A stretch of 64,000 nucleotides of DNA from AP-15 sp963775875 (GTDB taxonomy: Bacteria > Pseudomonadota > Alphaproteobacteria > ATCC43930 > CGMCC-115725). Position numbers and translations under genes: made by a program. The stretch covers positions 310,001-374,000 of the forward strand of contig CAVZKP010000014.1 in assembly GCA_963775875.1 (NCBI GenBank), read 5' to 3'. Of the stretch, positions 55,403 through 62,945 are shown piece after piece (position 1 is the first letter of the stretch; each line of letters starts with the position of its first letter). The notes beneath the pieces are model-generated. The model was not told the DNA's origin. It worked only from the letters and a program-made list of their open reading frames with translations, and did no database searches.

Positions 55403-56224
55403 ATGACCATCGACCAGAGCCACGAAATTAAAATCATCAAGGCGCGCATCAAGGCAATCTGGATGTCGGGAGATTACCCGCAAATCGCGCGGTTTACCGA
55501 AGGCATCGCACAAGAATTCATCGCCCGCTCTCAACTCAAGCCTGGCATGAAAGTTCTCGATGTCGCCTGCGGGAACGGCAATCTCGCCATTGCTGCCGCA
55601 CAGGCCGGCGCAGTTGTTACCGGGATCGACATCGCCACCAACCTGCTCGATGAAGCCCGCATGCGCGCAGATCGAGAAGGTGTGGAAATCCGCTTTGAGG
55701 AAGGCGACGCGGAAGACCTACCCTATGAAGCCGATATGTTCGATGTGGTCATCAGCATGTTTGGTGTGATGTTTGCGCCACGGCCGGAGTTAGTGACCAG
55801 CGAGCTTTGTCGGGTTTGCCGACGCGGTGGGCGGATCGCCATGGCGAACTGGACTCCTACGGGCTTCGTCGGCGAGCTGTTTCGTGTCACTGGCAAACAC
55901 GTCGCCGCGCCTGGCGGTATGCCCTCGCCGTTACTGTGGGGCGACGAGACCACGGTTCGCCAGCGGCTTGCCGGCCGGACCACCAACATCACGATGACAG
56001 TTGTGCCAGCTCGGCTGGACCTGCCGTTCGCAATTCCGGAAACCGTCGAGTTCTACCGCCTCCATTACGGTCCAACCCTCAGAGCCTTTGCGGCACTGTC
56101 CGAGCCAGAACAAGCCGCGCTCCGGTACGACCTGGAAGACCTATATACCCGGCACAATCGCGCCGCCGACGGTACAACCTGCATTACCGCCGACTACCTG
56201 GAGATCCTGGCAACCCGGGCATGA
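55403..56224 (+). CDS. Class I SAM-dependent methyltransferase
   Basis: The 273-residue protein has IKAIWMSGDYPQIARFTEGI (typical of UbiE/SmtA-like enzymes), the SAM motif MKVLDVACGNGNLAIAAAQA, acidic residue in GIDIATNLLDEARM, and DMFDVVISMFGVMFAPRPEL. The C-terminal part (ETVEFYRLHYGPTLRAFAAL) is common in one group of environmental methyltransferases. Substrate unknown. It is divergent from the AraC/TPR regulator with a 200-base gap that may hold their shared control region. Confidence 0.9.
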   Translation: MTIDQSHEIKIIKARIKAIWMSGDYPQIARFTEGIAQEFIARSQLKPGMKVLDVACGNGNLAIAAAQAGAVVTGIDIATNLLDEARMRADREGVEIRFEEGDAEDLPYEADMFDVVISMFGVMFAPRPELVTSELCRVCRRGGRIAMANWTPTGFVGELFRVTGKHVAAPGGMPSPLLWGDETTVRQRLAGRTTNITMTVVPARLDLPFAIPETVEFYRLHYGPTLRAFAALSEPEQAALRYDLEDLYTRHNRAADGTTCITADYLEILATRA

Positions 56225-56613
56225 CCGAGCGGGCGTCCCTGTCAGGGCCGCTTATGTCAAGTAGCGGCAGCCGCCTTTTATTTTCGGCCGCCTGAGCCAA
56301 TGGCTGAAATCGGGACAGCAGCGGCCTCGCGGATTGACGAAGTCGGCGTGCTCTCATGTTTACATGGGCCGCCGCCCTCATAGCAAGCGTAGGACCCGCG
56401 CGCAGGTCGCTGACGCGCGGTGCGCTGTCGATCTGGCGTCGGGCAAGTCTTTGTTTGGAGCTCGCTCATGCGCCAAGACGACGCCATACTGGTCATGCCG
56501 GACATTACCGGCCTCGGCGGCTTTGCCGGCACGCAGATCCCCTCTGTTGACTCTGTCCGAACGGTCTTTCAGCATAGGCGAGGTACGCTTCAGCTTCGGA
56601 CCACACAGGCACC
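56225..56613. other. No recognisable gene
   Basis: About 390 bases between the methyltransferase and the CinA-like fusion. Short plus-strand frames exist (for example one containing DDAILVMPDITGLGGFAGTQ near 56470), but none is recognised, and they lack clear ribosome-binding sites. It may contain decayed DNA and the promoter of the downstream gene. Confidence 0.35.
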
Positions 56614-57822
56614 ATGACTGCGTCGGACGCCGCGTGGACACAATTGATCTCCGCCTTGCACGGGTCTGGCCGCAAGGCGGCACTCGCGATCACTGGGGGC
56701 GGCAGTGGGGCGATCGGTGAGTTACTTCGTGTTCCGGGCGGCTCTCGGCTGCTGATCGAGGCGCAAATTCCCTACGACGAACAGGCGCTGGCGGCGTTTC
56801 TCGGCTTTGCCCCGGCACAGGCGTGCAGCGCCGAGACCGCGATCGCAATGGCGCGAGCCGCTCGGGCACGCGCAGCCAGGCTAGCGCCGAGCCCTGGCGT
56901 TGGGGTGGGCATCGATCTGGTTGGTCTTGGCGCTACGGCGGCCCTGGTCAGCGATCGCCCGCGCAAGGGCGAGCATCGCTTTCACCTCGCCTTCGCCAAC
57001 GCCGCCGGGGTCGCGCATTGCACTTGCGTCTTGGCCAAGGGCCGACGTGATCGCGCCGCCGAAGAAGATCTTGTTGCGCGCGCGATCATCCTATGGCTGG
57101 CCCGCGCCTGCGGGGTTGCCGCACCCTCGCCGCAGAGCCTCGTCGATGCGGATGAACATTATGCGGAGACGGTGGTGGCGGCCGTGGCGGCCGTCGATAC
57201 GATCGATCAGCTGTTGGCGGGCGAACTCGATCGCATCACCGTCCAGCCCGATGGCCAAATGATGCTGTCGGCGCCGCGGCCCTTTGTGCTGTTCCCGGGT
57301 TCTTTCAACCCGATGCACGAGGGACATGTGTTGCTGGCGCGGGTCGCCGAAGAGCTCAGGCAGCAGCCCTTGGCGTTCGAAATCTCTGTCACCAACGTCG
57401 ACAAGCCGCCGCTCTTGGGCGAGACGGTTAGACACCGGCTCGCCCAATTCGCCTGGAAGTCGCCGGTCGAACTAACCCGAGCGCCGACCTTCCTCGACAA
57501 GTCGCGGTTGTTTCCGAGCACGACGTTTGTGATCGGCGCGGATACGGCGGAACGGCTGGTTGCGCCGAAATATTATGGTGATGACGAGCTTCGCATGCAC
57601 ATGGCGCTCGAGGAAATCGCCAATGCCGGGAGCAGCTTTCTGGTAGCCGTGCGCATCGACGCGGTGGGGCGCGTTCGCGCGCTGACCGACATCCCGGTGC
57701 CGCGGCGCTACGCCGATCTCTTCAGCGAAATCCCCGAGCACCATTTCCGCGTTGACACCTCCTCATCCGAGATTCGCGCACGGGGACGCGCGGCAAGCGC
57801 CGGGCGGATTAGCGAGGCGTAA
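56614..57822 (+). CDS. CinA-like domain fused to a cytidylyltransferase-like domain
   Basis: The 402-residue protein has an N-terminal CinA C-domain-like part (LAITGGGSGAIGELLRVPGG, SAETAIAMARAARARAARLA, then GIDLVGLGATAALVSDRPRK). It ends with a nucleotidyltransferase domain with PGSFNPMHEGHVLLARVAEE (the HxGH motif) and a C-terminal DTSSSEIRARGR resembling the ISSTxIR motif. The pair resembles NMN deamidase plus NMN/nicotinate-nucleotide adenylyltransferase, so a role in NAD recycling is plausible. Key residues of the CinA active site are not certain in this copy. It is intact and of normal length for this fusion type. Confidence 0.8.
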   Translation: MTASDAAWTQLISALHGSGRKAALAITGGGSGAIGELLRVPGGSRLLIEAQIPYDEQALAAFLGFAPAQACSAETAIAMARAARARAARLAPSPGVGVGIDLVGLGATAALVSDRPRKGEHRFHLAFANAAGVAHCTCVLAKGRRDRAAEEDLVARAIILWLARACGVAAPSPQSLVDADEHYAETVVAAVAAVDTIDQLLAGELDRITVQPDGQMMLSAPRPFVLFPGSFNPMHEGHVLLARVAEELRQQPLAFEISVTNVDKPPLLGETVRHRLAQFAWKSPVELTRAPTFLDKSRLFPSTTFVIGADTAERLVAPKYYGDDELRMHMALEEIANAGSSFLVAVRIDAVGRVRALTDIPVPRRYADLFSEIPEHHFRVDTSSSEIRARGRAASAGRISEA

Positions 57823-57887
57823 CCCGCCGAGACCAGCGCCGTTGCGGCGGAGGGCGGATAACGCTGCGCATTCCGCCCTGCGGATTG

Positions 57888-58730
57888 CTAACCTTTGTTC
57901 GGCGACCAGCCATAGGCCTTGGCGCAGGCGCCGCTCATCAGCATTGCCCGCTCGCTCTCGCTCAGGCGATCGGTCTTGAGAAAAGGCTCGATCGCCTGCT
58001 CGTAGTTGACGACGGCGAAGGCGCGCGTCCAGTCCGTTCCCCACAAGCAGCGCTCGAAACCCCAGGCGTCGAACACGCGGGCAAGCGGCTCCCAAATGTC
58101 CGGGAACGGATAGGGCTCGCGCGACAGCGTGCAGGCGCCGCTGACCTTGATCACAGCATTCTTACGTTTGGCAAGGTCCAGCACCTTCGGCAGGTCGGCC
58201 CAGGGCTGTGGCGGCGCGGGCGGTACACGCGGCTGCAGGATGCCCAGATGGTCGATGATGAAGCGTGTGTCGGGGTGGCGATCGATCAGCGCCGCGCCCG
58301 CGTCCACATTGCCCCAGAACAGGACATTGACCGGAAGATCGTGGCGGGCAGCCGCGCGCGCGATCCGGTCGAGGCCCGGGTCGTCCGGCGAGCGGTTCGC
58401 CTCTTTCGTCAGCATGATCCGGACGCCGACCGCACCCGGAATCTTCTTCCACTCGGCGATGACATCCGCCACCGCCGGATCGTCCGGGTTGACCGGCTTA
58501 ACGAGCGCGAACCGGCCGGGATGGGCCTGTTGCACTTCCACCGCATAGCTGGCGTCGTATTGGTACATGGAAAAGGCGGAGATGAAGATCGCGCCGTCGA
58601 CACCGACCTTGTCCATCGCCGCCACCATCTCGTCGCCGGTGACGTGGTCGGGCCAGTTCGGCACGCTGTGCCAGGGTCGCTTCGGCGTGTTCGCCTCGTA
58701 CACGTGGACCTGGGAATCGATGATGGTCAT
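57888..58730 (-). CDS. Amidohydrolase family 2 protein (lactonase-like)
   Basis: The 280-residue protein starts MTIIDSQVHVYEANTPKRPW (the SQVHV metal strand). Further features are VGVRIMLTKEANRSPDDPGL, TRFIIDHLGILQPRVPP and ERCLWGTDWTRAFAVVNYEQ. This is the PF04909 pattern for smaller enzymes such as 2-pyrone-4,6-dicarboxylate lactonase. Substrate unknown. ATG 58730 matches the family start; the longer frame adds seven residues. It converges with the CinA-like fusion gene. Confidence 0.88.
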   Translation of the reverse strand: MTIIDSQVHVYEANTPKRPWHSVPNWPDHVTGDEMVAAMDKVGVDGAIFISAFSMYQYDASYAVEVQQAHPGRFALVKPVNPDDPAVADVIAEWKKIPGAVGVRIMLTKEANRSPDDPGLDRIARAAARHDLPVNVLFWGNVDAGAALIDRHPDTRFIIDHLGILQPRVPPAPPQPWADLPKVLDLAKRKNAVIKVSGACTLSREPYPFPDIWEPLARVFDAWGFERCLWGTDWTRAFAVVNYEQAIEPFLKTDRLSESERAMLMSGACAKAYGWSPNKG

Positions 58731-58810
58731 GGGCAAGCTCCTATGTGCCATGCGAGTTTGGCCATCACAGCGGGTTCGTGTCCAGAGGGCCAGCCACTTC
58801 GAACATTAGC

Positions 58811-59205
58811 CGCGCCTGACCCTGGCGATCGTGGAGTTCGAGTTGGCCGGGCGCCCCACCTGATCGCCACCACGGGCTACACCTTAGGCGAGCACCACGG
58901 CGAGGCGATCTACCGCTTCACAGCATGCTGCCGACCGACTTCTTCCGCCGTAACCTCGTGCTGAGCTTCCAGGCGCCATCGGCATTCGCCTGCGCGACGG
59001 CAACGGCCCCGACAATTCGGTCAGGTATGAAGTCTTCGAATCAAAACCGCGCGAGTTGGGCCGGGTCGAAGAGCTTCCCGTCAGGTTCCCCCGCATTTCT
59101 TATCGCAGTCATGCCGACCGGGAAGCGGTGCTGAACTTGGTGTGGGCCGACTTGGTTGATGCCATGGGCGGGCCGAGGGAGGATGGCGCTATCAAGTTGC
59201 TATGA
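58811..59205 (+). pseudogene. Fragment of an amidohydrolase related to the 52510 gene
   Basis: The plus strand contains RLTLAIVEFELA, then GEHHGEAIYRF, then LPTDFFRRNLVLSFQ and AIGIRLRDG, each in a shifted frame. These match the 52510 protein at RLTLAIVEFELAWAPN, RERHGEAIYRFKGG, PSDFFRRNVVLSFQ and AIGIRLRDVIG. Downstream the same frame continues with an unrelated part (VRYEVFESKPRELGRVEELP, then FPRISYRSHADREAVLNLVW) to a stop at 59205. So it is a decayed second copy, possibly fused to a remnant of another gene. Not functional. Confidence 0.75.
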
Positions 59206-59269
59206 GATGTCAGCGGCACGGGCGATCCGGCAACCAAATGCCCGCCCGCTCCAATACTGGTTCGATCTG

Positions 59270-60244
59270 TTAGTTTGGCACCCAGACTGCGGCTCTGATC
59301 TCGCCGAATTCACGCGCGATCTTGCACCAGGAGGCACCGGCATCCTCGGTGATGTAGACCTCGCCGAACAGGCTGAACGCCACGATGCGGTTCGGGTCGG
59401 CGGGATGCGTGGCGAAACCCCACATTGTGGCGTTGGGCTGGGTGGGGAGCGGCAAGGTCTCCCAACTCTCGCCGAAATTTGTGGTGCGGAGCACCTGCCC
59501 CTTTTCACCGGTCGTGGTTTCGCCGCACCCGGCAAACAGCATGTCCGGATCATCGGCCTTGACCATGATGCCACGGGCATAGGGCAGCGGCCATTTCTCC
59601 TTGATGCCCAGGGGCTGCCAGGTGTCGCCCAGATCGTTGCTGGTAAACACTTCGCGAGCCGTGCTGGCATAGAGGCGCTTGGGCCGTGTGGGCGCGATCG
59701 TCACAGCATGAATGTCCGGATCATACAAACCCGTCTCACGGTCAAGGTGCGTCCACGTGTCCCCGCCGTCGAGGCTGCGAAAGACACCATCAATTTCCAC
59801 CCCTGCCCAGACCATACGATGATCGTCGGGGTCGACGACGATGCCGGTCACGAAGGGGGTGCCGATCGAGCACTCCCGGGCGAGGTCTACCGCCAATTTC
59901 TCCCACTGCTGTCCGCCATCTCGCGAGCGATAGACCCCGGCCGGGCGCGTGCCGGCAAAGAGAATATCGGGCTCGACCGGATCGACGGCCAGCGACCAGA
60001 TCGTCGGCAAAACGCCATCGGCGCTAATGCTCTCCCACCGCGCCCCGCCATCATGGCTCACGAACAACCCCGTATCGCCACCGGCAAAAACCGTATGCGC
60101 CTCTTTGGGATGGGCGACCAACGCCTGGATGCGGCTGTTGAGCGGGAACGGGGCGCGATGCCGCGTCCACGACTTTCCGGCATCCGGACTGTGCCATACG
60201 CCCCAGCCGGCCGTACCAAGACATATGCTGTAATCCGCTGCCAT
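59270..60244 (-). CDS. Asp-box (BNR/sialidase-like) beta-propeller protein
   Basis: The 324-residue protein has seven Asp-box motifs (S/T-x-D/N-x-G-x-x-W): SPDAGKSW, SHDGGARW, SRDGGQQW, SLDGGDTW, SNDLGDTW, TTNFGESW and TEDAGASW. These mark the turns of a sialidase-type propeller. No signal peptide is present, and the catalytic Arg triad and Tyr of sialidases is not evident, so I call it a propeller protein of unknown activity. It starts MAADYSICLGTAGWGVWHSP. It sits within the accessory island beside amidohydrolase genes. Confidence 0.85.
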   Translation of the reverse strand: MAADYSICLGTAGWGVWHSPDAGKSWTRHRAPFPLNSRIQALVAHPKEAHTVFAGGDTGLFVSHDGGARWESISADGVLPTIWSLAVDPVEPDILFAGTRPAGVYRSRDGGQQWEKLAVDLARECSIGTPFVTGIVVDPDDHRMVWAGVEIDGVFRSLDGGDTWTHLDRETGLYDPDIHAVTIAPTRPKRLYASTAREVFTSNDLGDTWQPLGIKEKWPLPYARGIMVKADDPDMLFAGCGETTTGEKGQVLRTTNFGESWETLPLPTQPNATMWGFATHPADPNRIVAFSLFGEVYITEDAGASWCKIAREFGEIRAAVWVPN

Positions 60245-60427
60245 ACGCTGCCTCCCTTCGTCTCGGTCGCTACGTCATCCCGCAAGCGGAAAACATTGTA
60301 CTTTGCCCGGCCCTCCCACAACAGATGGATCTGGTGCTAGATCCTCGGGCGCCCAGCAGATCCAAGAGCTGATCGCCGAGGTCGACCGCAACGATCCGTC
60401 CGGCTGCAAGCCCCAGCGCTCGGCGAG

Positions 60428-60499
60428 GTTGGACAGATCACCAAGCGCCCGGTCGACGCGCTGAAGCCGACGGATGGCGCCGAAGCAGTCCTATGGGAT
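60428..60499 (+). pseudogene. Tyrosine integrase N-terminal fragment
   Basis: Twenty-four codons read VGQITKRPVDALKPTDGAEA followed by VLWD. This matches the first part of the arm-binding domain of tRNA-targeting tyrosine integrases (xxITKRTVDALKPxxxxxxxWD). The sequence then switches without a gap into the 3' tRNA-Lys fragment. So the integrase gene was cut at the attachment region. The match is short, but its direct junction with a tRNA remnant makes it convincing. Confidence 0.65.
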
Positions 60500-60544
60500 C
60501 TCTTAATTAGCGGGCCGCAAGTTCGAATCCTACTGCGCCGCCAC
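60500..60544 (+). repeat. Degenerate 3' portion of tRNA-Lys (attachment-site remnant)
   Basis: From CTCTTAATTAGCGGGCCG onward the sequence parallels the intact tRNA from the anticodon loop to the 3' end. Differences include C to T after CTCTTAAT and several in the T-arm, which no longer pairs. About 35 of 41 aligned bases match. It lacks the 5' half, so it is not a tRNA. It is the right-hand duplicate expected of integration at the tRNA 3' end. Confidence 0.7.
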
Positions 60545-60583
60545 CCAAATGCCCTGCATCAAGGACGAAGCTGACGGCTCGAG

Positions 60584-61210
60584 TTAGACCGAGCCCAACT
60601 TTCCGAAATCATCGCGGGCGTGCGCGGAACGTGGGTAACTCTGTTCCCGGCCGGAGCTCCCGGAGCCGACATTCAACCGATCCAGCACGATCGTAGTGCG
60701 CGCCGCCACGCGCATCAGATCCGCTGCGGCTTGCCGCAGGCGCTCGCGCACTCCCGACGATCCCTCCGTCAGCGCCGCGTCGAAGCTCGAGCGAAACATC
60801 TCGATCGCCGCCTCGGCGCGAATGTGCAGCTCGCGGTCCAGGCCCGGCGTCAAGGTCGGAGTAGCCACTCTCTGACCGGGCTCGTCGGCGGGCTGCCGGC
60901 ATGGCGTCGCCGACGCGATCGGATAGTTCGCGCGAACCAACCCTGGGGGTGGCATGGCGTGCTCGGATTTTCCGGCCGGCAGCGCGGCGGTCGGGCTCGC
61001 CTCGGCTGCGCTCCCGCGGACCGGCGCCGCCGCTCTCGATCCCGGGCTCAATGGCTTGACGGCATTCGCCGGCCGCTGGTGATAACGCTTTAGAATATAA
61101 TGAATGGCGGGCGGAGTGCACTCATAGTGCCGGGCAATTCTGCTGATCAACTCGCCGTTTTCATAGCGCGCCGCAATGGCGCTCCACTCGCCCTGCGGAA
61201 TCTTCGACAT
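60584..61210 (-). CDS. HTH-containing protein of unknown function
   Basis: The 208-residue protein starts MSKIPQGEWSAIAARYENGE then LISRIARHYECTPPAIHYIL, a helix-turn-helix type segment (residues about 5 to 45). A Pro/Ala-rich linker follows. The C-terminal part (DRELHIRAEAAIEMFRSSFD, RERLRQAAADLMRVAARTTI) is helical. The N-terminal motif IxxGxxxxAIAxxYxxGExIxxIAxxYxxTPPAIxYIL is conserved in alphaproteobacterial proteins that I cannot name. It may regulate the divergent operon to its right. Intact, no anomalies. Confidence 0.75.
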   Translation of the reverse strand: MSKIPQGEWSAIAARYENGELISRIARHYECTPPAIHYILKRYHQRPANAVKPLSPGSRAAAPVRGSAAEASPTAALPAGKSEHAMPPPGLVRANYPIASATPCRQPADEPGQRVATPTLTPGLDRELHIRAEAAIEMFRSSFDAALTEGSSGVRERLRQAAADLMRVAARTTIVLDRLNVGSGSSGREQSYPRSAHARDDFGKLGSV

Positions 61211-61475
61211 TTCTGCTCCTCGGCAAACTCTTGGGCGCCCGCTCTATCTTCAAGTAAGGCTCCGCTGCGGCTGCCGGCGCGCCCAGCCGGAAACAGCCGA
61301 AATCTTGAATTTGAGGCGGATGCAACCCGATGCGCTGAGAAATAGGTGTCGCGTTAATCATTTCAAGATCGTCCCCGACAACACGCAACCGGCCCTGACA
61401 AACGGCGACACGGGCAGGTTGGTGTAACGAATGAATCCGCTGGGCAGGCAGCCCACGCTTGTCGAAACCTGTCGA

Positions 61476-61493
61476 GGCAAAGCGCGCTTTGCC
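61476..61493. promoter_or_regulatory. 18-bp perfect palindrome upstream of EthD-like operon
   Basis: GGCAAAGCGCGCTTTGCC reads the same on both strands. It is followed two bases later by TAGACT (61495-61500), a reasonable -10 element, with the first gene beginning at 61535. It could be an operator at the -35 position. The regulator is unknown; the divergent HTH protein at 60584 is one candidate. Confidence 0.5.
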
Positions 61494-61534
61494 CTAGACT
61501 CTCTCCACCGTATCCGCGAATGCAGGGGGCTGCC

Positions 61535-61843
61535 TTGTCTTATATCTATGTCGTGCAAATGGACATCCCGGCCGAACTCGACGCCGAATTCAACCGCATT
61601 TACGATGAGGACCACGTGCCGACAATCCTCAAGGTTCCCGGCGTGCGGTCCTGTGCGCGTTATCAGCTCGATCACTCGACCGTGCCGACGATGCCGCGCT
61701 ATCTGGCGATCTATGAGTGCGACAACGCCGAGGTGATCGACAGTGCGGCCTGGACAGAAGCCTCCGATCTGGGCGAATGGAAGCCGAAGATCCGACCGCA
61801 TACCACCAACCGTCAGCACAGCGTGTTCCGGCGGATCGGCTGA
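61535..61843 (+). CDS. EthD-like small dimeric alpha-beta-barrel protein
   Basis: The product (102 residues) reads SYIYVVQMDIPAELDAEFNR, then YDEDHVPTILKVPGVRSCAR and AIYECDNAEVIDSAAWTEAS. This is the EthD/DUF4286-like ferredoxin-fold pattern (E-x-x-x-FNxxYxxxHxPxxLxVPGV). I chose TTG 61535, because AGGGGG sits six bases upstream, while the ATG at 61520 lacks a ribosome-binding site. Its paralogue is the next gene. Such proteins bind or process small aromatic or steroid-like compounds, but the substrate is unknown. Confidence 0.75.
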   Translation: MSYIYVVQMDIPAELDAEFNRIYDEDHVPTILKVPGVRSCARYQLDHSTVPTMPRYLAIYECDNAEVIDSAAWTEASDLGEWKPKIRPHTTNRQHSVFRRIG

Positions 61844-61869
61844 ACCGAAATCGAGTAGGAGCGGCAATC

Positions 61870-62179
61870 ATGGCCCATCTTTTTGTTGTCCAGCTCGACA
61901 TTCCCGGCCGAGCACGAGGCAGAATTCAACCGCGTCTACGACACCGAGCACTTCCCGATGCTGTCGAAGGTCCCAGGCGTGCGCTCGGCGGCGCGCTATC
62001 GCCTCGATCATTCAACACTGCCGGGAATGCAGCGCTATTTGACGATCTACGAGTTAAACTCGCCCGATGTGCTGAAGAGTGCCGCCTGGGAGAAGGCTGG
62101 CAGCTTTGGCGACTGGGCAACCAAGATCCGCCCGCTGACCACGAGCCGCCACCACAGCGTTTTCGAACGCATCGCCTGA
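61870..62179 (+). pseudogene. Second EthD-like protein, frameshifted
   Basis: It begins at ATG 61870 (AGGAG upstream) as MAHLFVVQLDIP, then shifts. The remainder reads AEHEAEFNRVYDTEHFPML, KVPGVRSAARYRLDHSTLPG and FGDWATKIRPLTTSRHHSVF, closely paralleling the preceding protein. One extra G at 61906 explains the shift. If that G is an error, the gene encodes an intact 102-residue paralogue. The pair is a tandem duplication. Confidence 0.7.
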
Positions 62180-62191
62180 AAGGGAACCGTT

Positions 62192-62500
62192 ATGATCCAC
62201 GTGCTCGCCATCATTACCGCGAAACCCGGCATGCGCGAACCGATCCTCGCGGCATTTCGCGCCAACATGCCGGCGGTCCACGCCGAGAAGGGCTGCATCG
62301 AATATGGCCCGGCGATCGATGCCGAGGGTGCGGGCGGCCTGCAGGCGAAGTTTGGCGCCGAAACCTTTGTCGTGATCGAAAAATGGGAAAGCCTCGATGC
62401 CCTCAAGGCTCACGCCGCCTCGCCACACATGGCTGCCTATGCCGCCAAGACCCGCGAGATGATCGCCAGCCGCGTGATCCATGTGCTCCAGCCGGGGTGA
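62192..62500 (+). CDS. Antibiotic biosynthesis monooxygenase-type protein
   Basis: The 102-residue protein MIHVLAIITAKPGMREPILA, then FRANMPAVHAEKGCIEYGPA and TFVVIEKWESLDALKAHAAS, fits the ABM (quinol monooxygenase-like) dimeric alpha-beta barrel. HxxSPHMAAY-like ASPHMAAYAAKTREMIASRV ends the domain. It follows the EthD-like pair by 12 bases with its own ribosome-binding site, so an operon is likely. Substrate unknown. Confidence 0.85.
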   Translation: MIHVLAIITAKPGMREPILAAFRANMPAVHAEKGCIEYGPAIDAEGAGGLQAKFGAETFVVIEKWESLDALKAHAASPHMAAYAAKTREMIASRVIHVLQPG

Positions 62501-62610
62501 CCTATTGGGAGTGCAGGCACCTTGCTCGAATTTGGGTGTCCCGCCTGGGATCCGGGCAATGGGCGGCGGCGCCTTGACAAACCGCGCCGATGCTCGTCAT
62601 CCTCACTCTT

Positions 62611-62829
62611 ATGAAGCGATTTTCGCTTACCGTGATCGCCTGGGGCGTGCTCCTCGTCGGATGCGCCGGTCCCACACCGGGACCCTCGACCGGCAGCGCG
62701 CAAGCGCCTGGGCCGGGATGTTCGGCCTGCATCGAGGAGAATCCGGGCGACGTCAGACCGTGCGAGACTATCTGTCATGCGCCCGCGTCTGATTCAGCCG
62801 GCGCCGCGGCGGGTGGAGTGATACACTAA
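62611..62829 (+). CDS. Small lipoprotein
   Basis: The product (72 residues) starts MKRFSLTVIAWGVLLVGCAG, a lipoprotein signal with LVGC as lipobox. The mature part is short, Pro/Gly/Ser-rich with CSACIEENPGDVRPCETIC, giving five or six Cys that could form disulfides or bind metal. ATG 62611 is preferred to an ATG seven codons upstream because it gives a compact signal peptide. Function unknown. Confidence 0.65.
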   Translation: MKRFSLTVIAWGVLLVGCAGPTPGPSTGSAQAPGPGCSACIEENPGDVRPCETICHAPASDSAGAAAGGVIH

Positions 62830-62945
62830 AGCGCTTATAACGGCGGGTTCGCGGCCGGCAAGCAACGCCGGCCCACTAGTCGCCGCCTGGCTCGGCGACG
62901 CCCTGAGATCGCGATGCCAAACTCACTTACCGGGAGGGATGAGCC

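Larger units (their letters stand above)
50296..60544. mobile_element. Remnant of tRNA-Lys-targeted integrative island
   Basis: The left edge is the intact tRNA-Lys. The right edge is a degenerate copy of the tRNA 3' portion (starting at the anticodon loop), preceded directly by an integrase N-terminal fragment. About 35 of 41 bases match over the tRNA part. Contents are accessory: broken serine hydrolase, amidohydrolases, regulator, methyltransferase, Asp-box protein. No intact mobility gene remains. This is inferred from junction structure; age is inferred from the mismatches. Confidence 0.6.
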
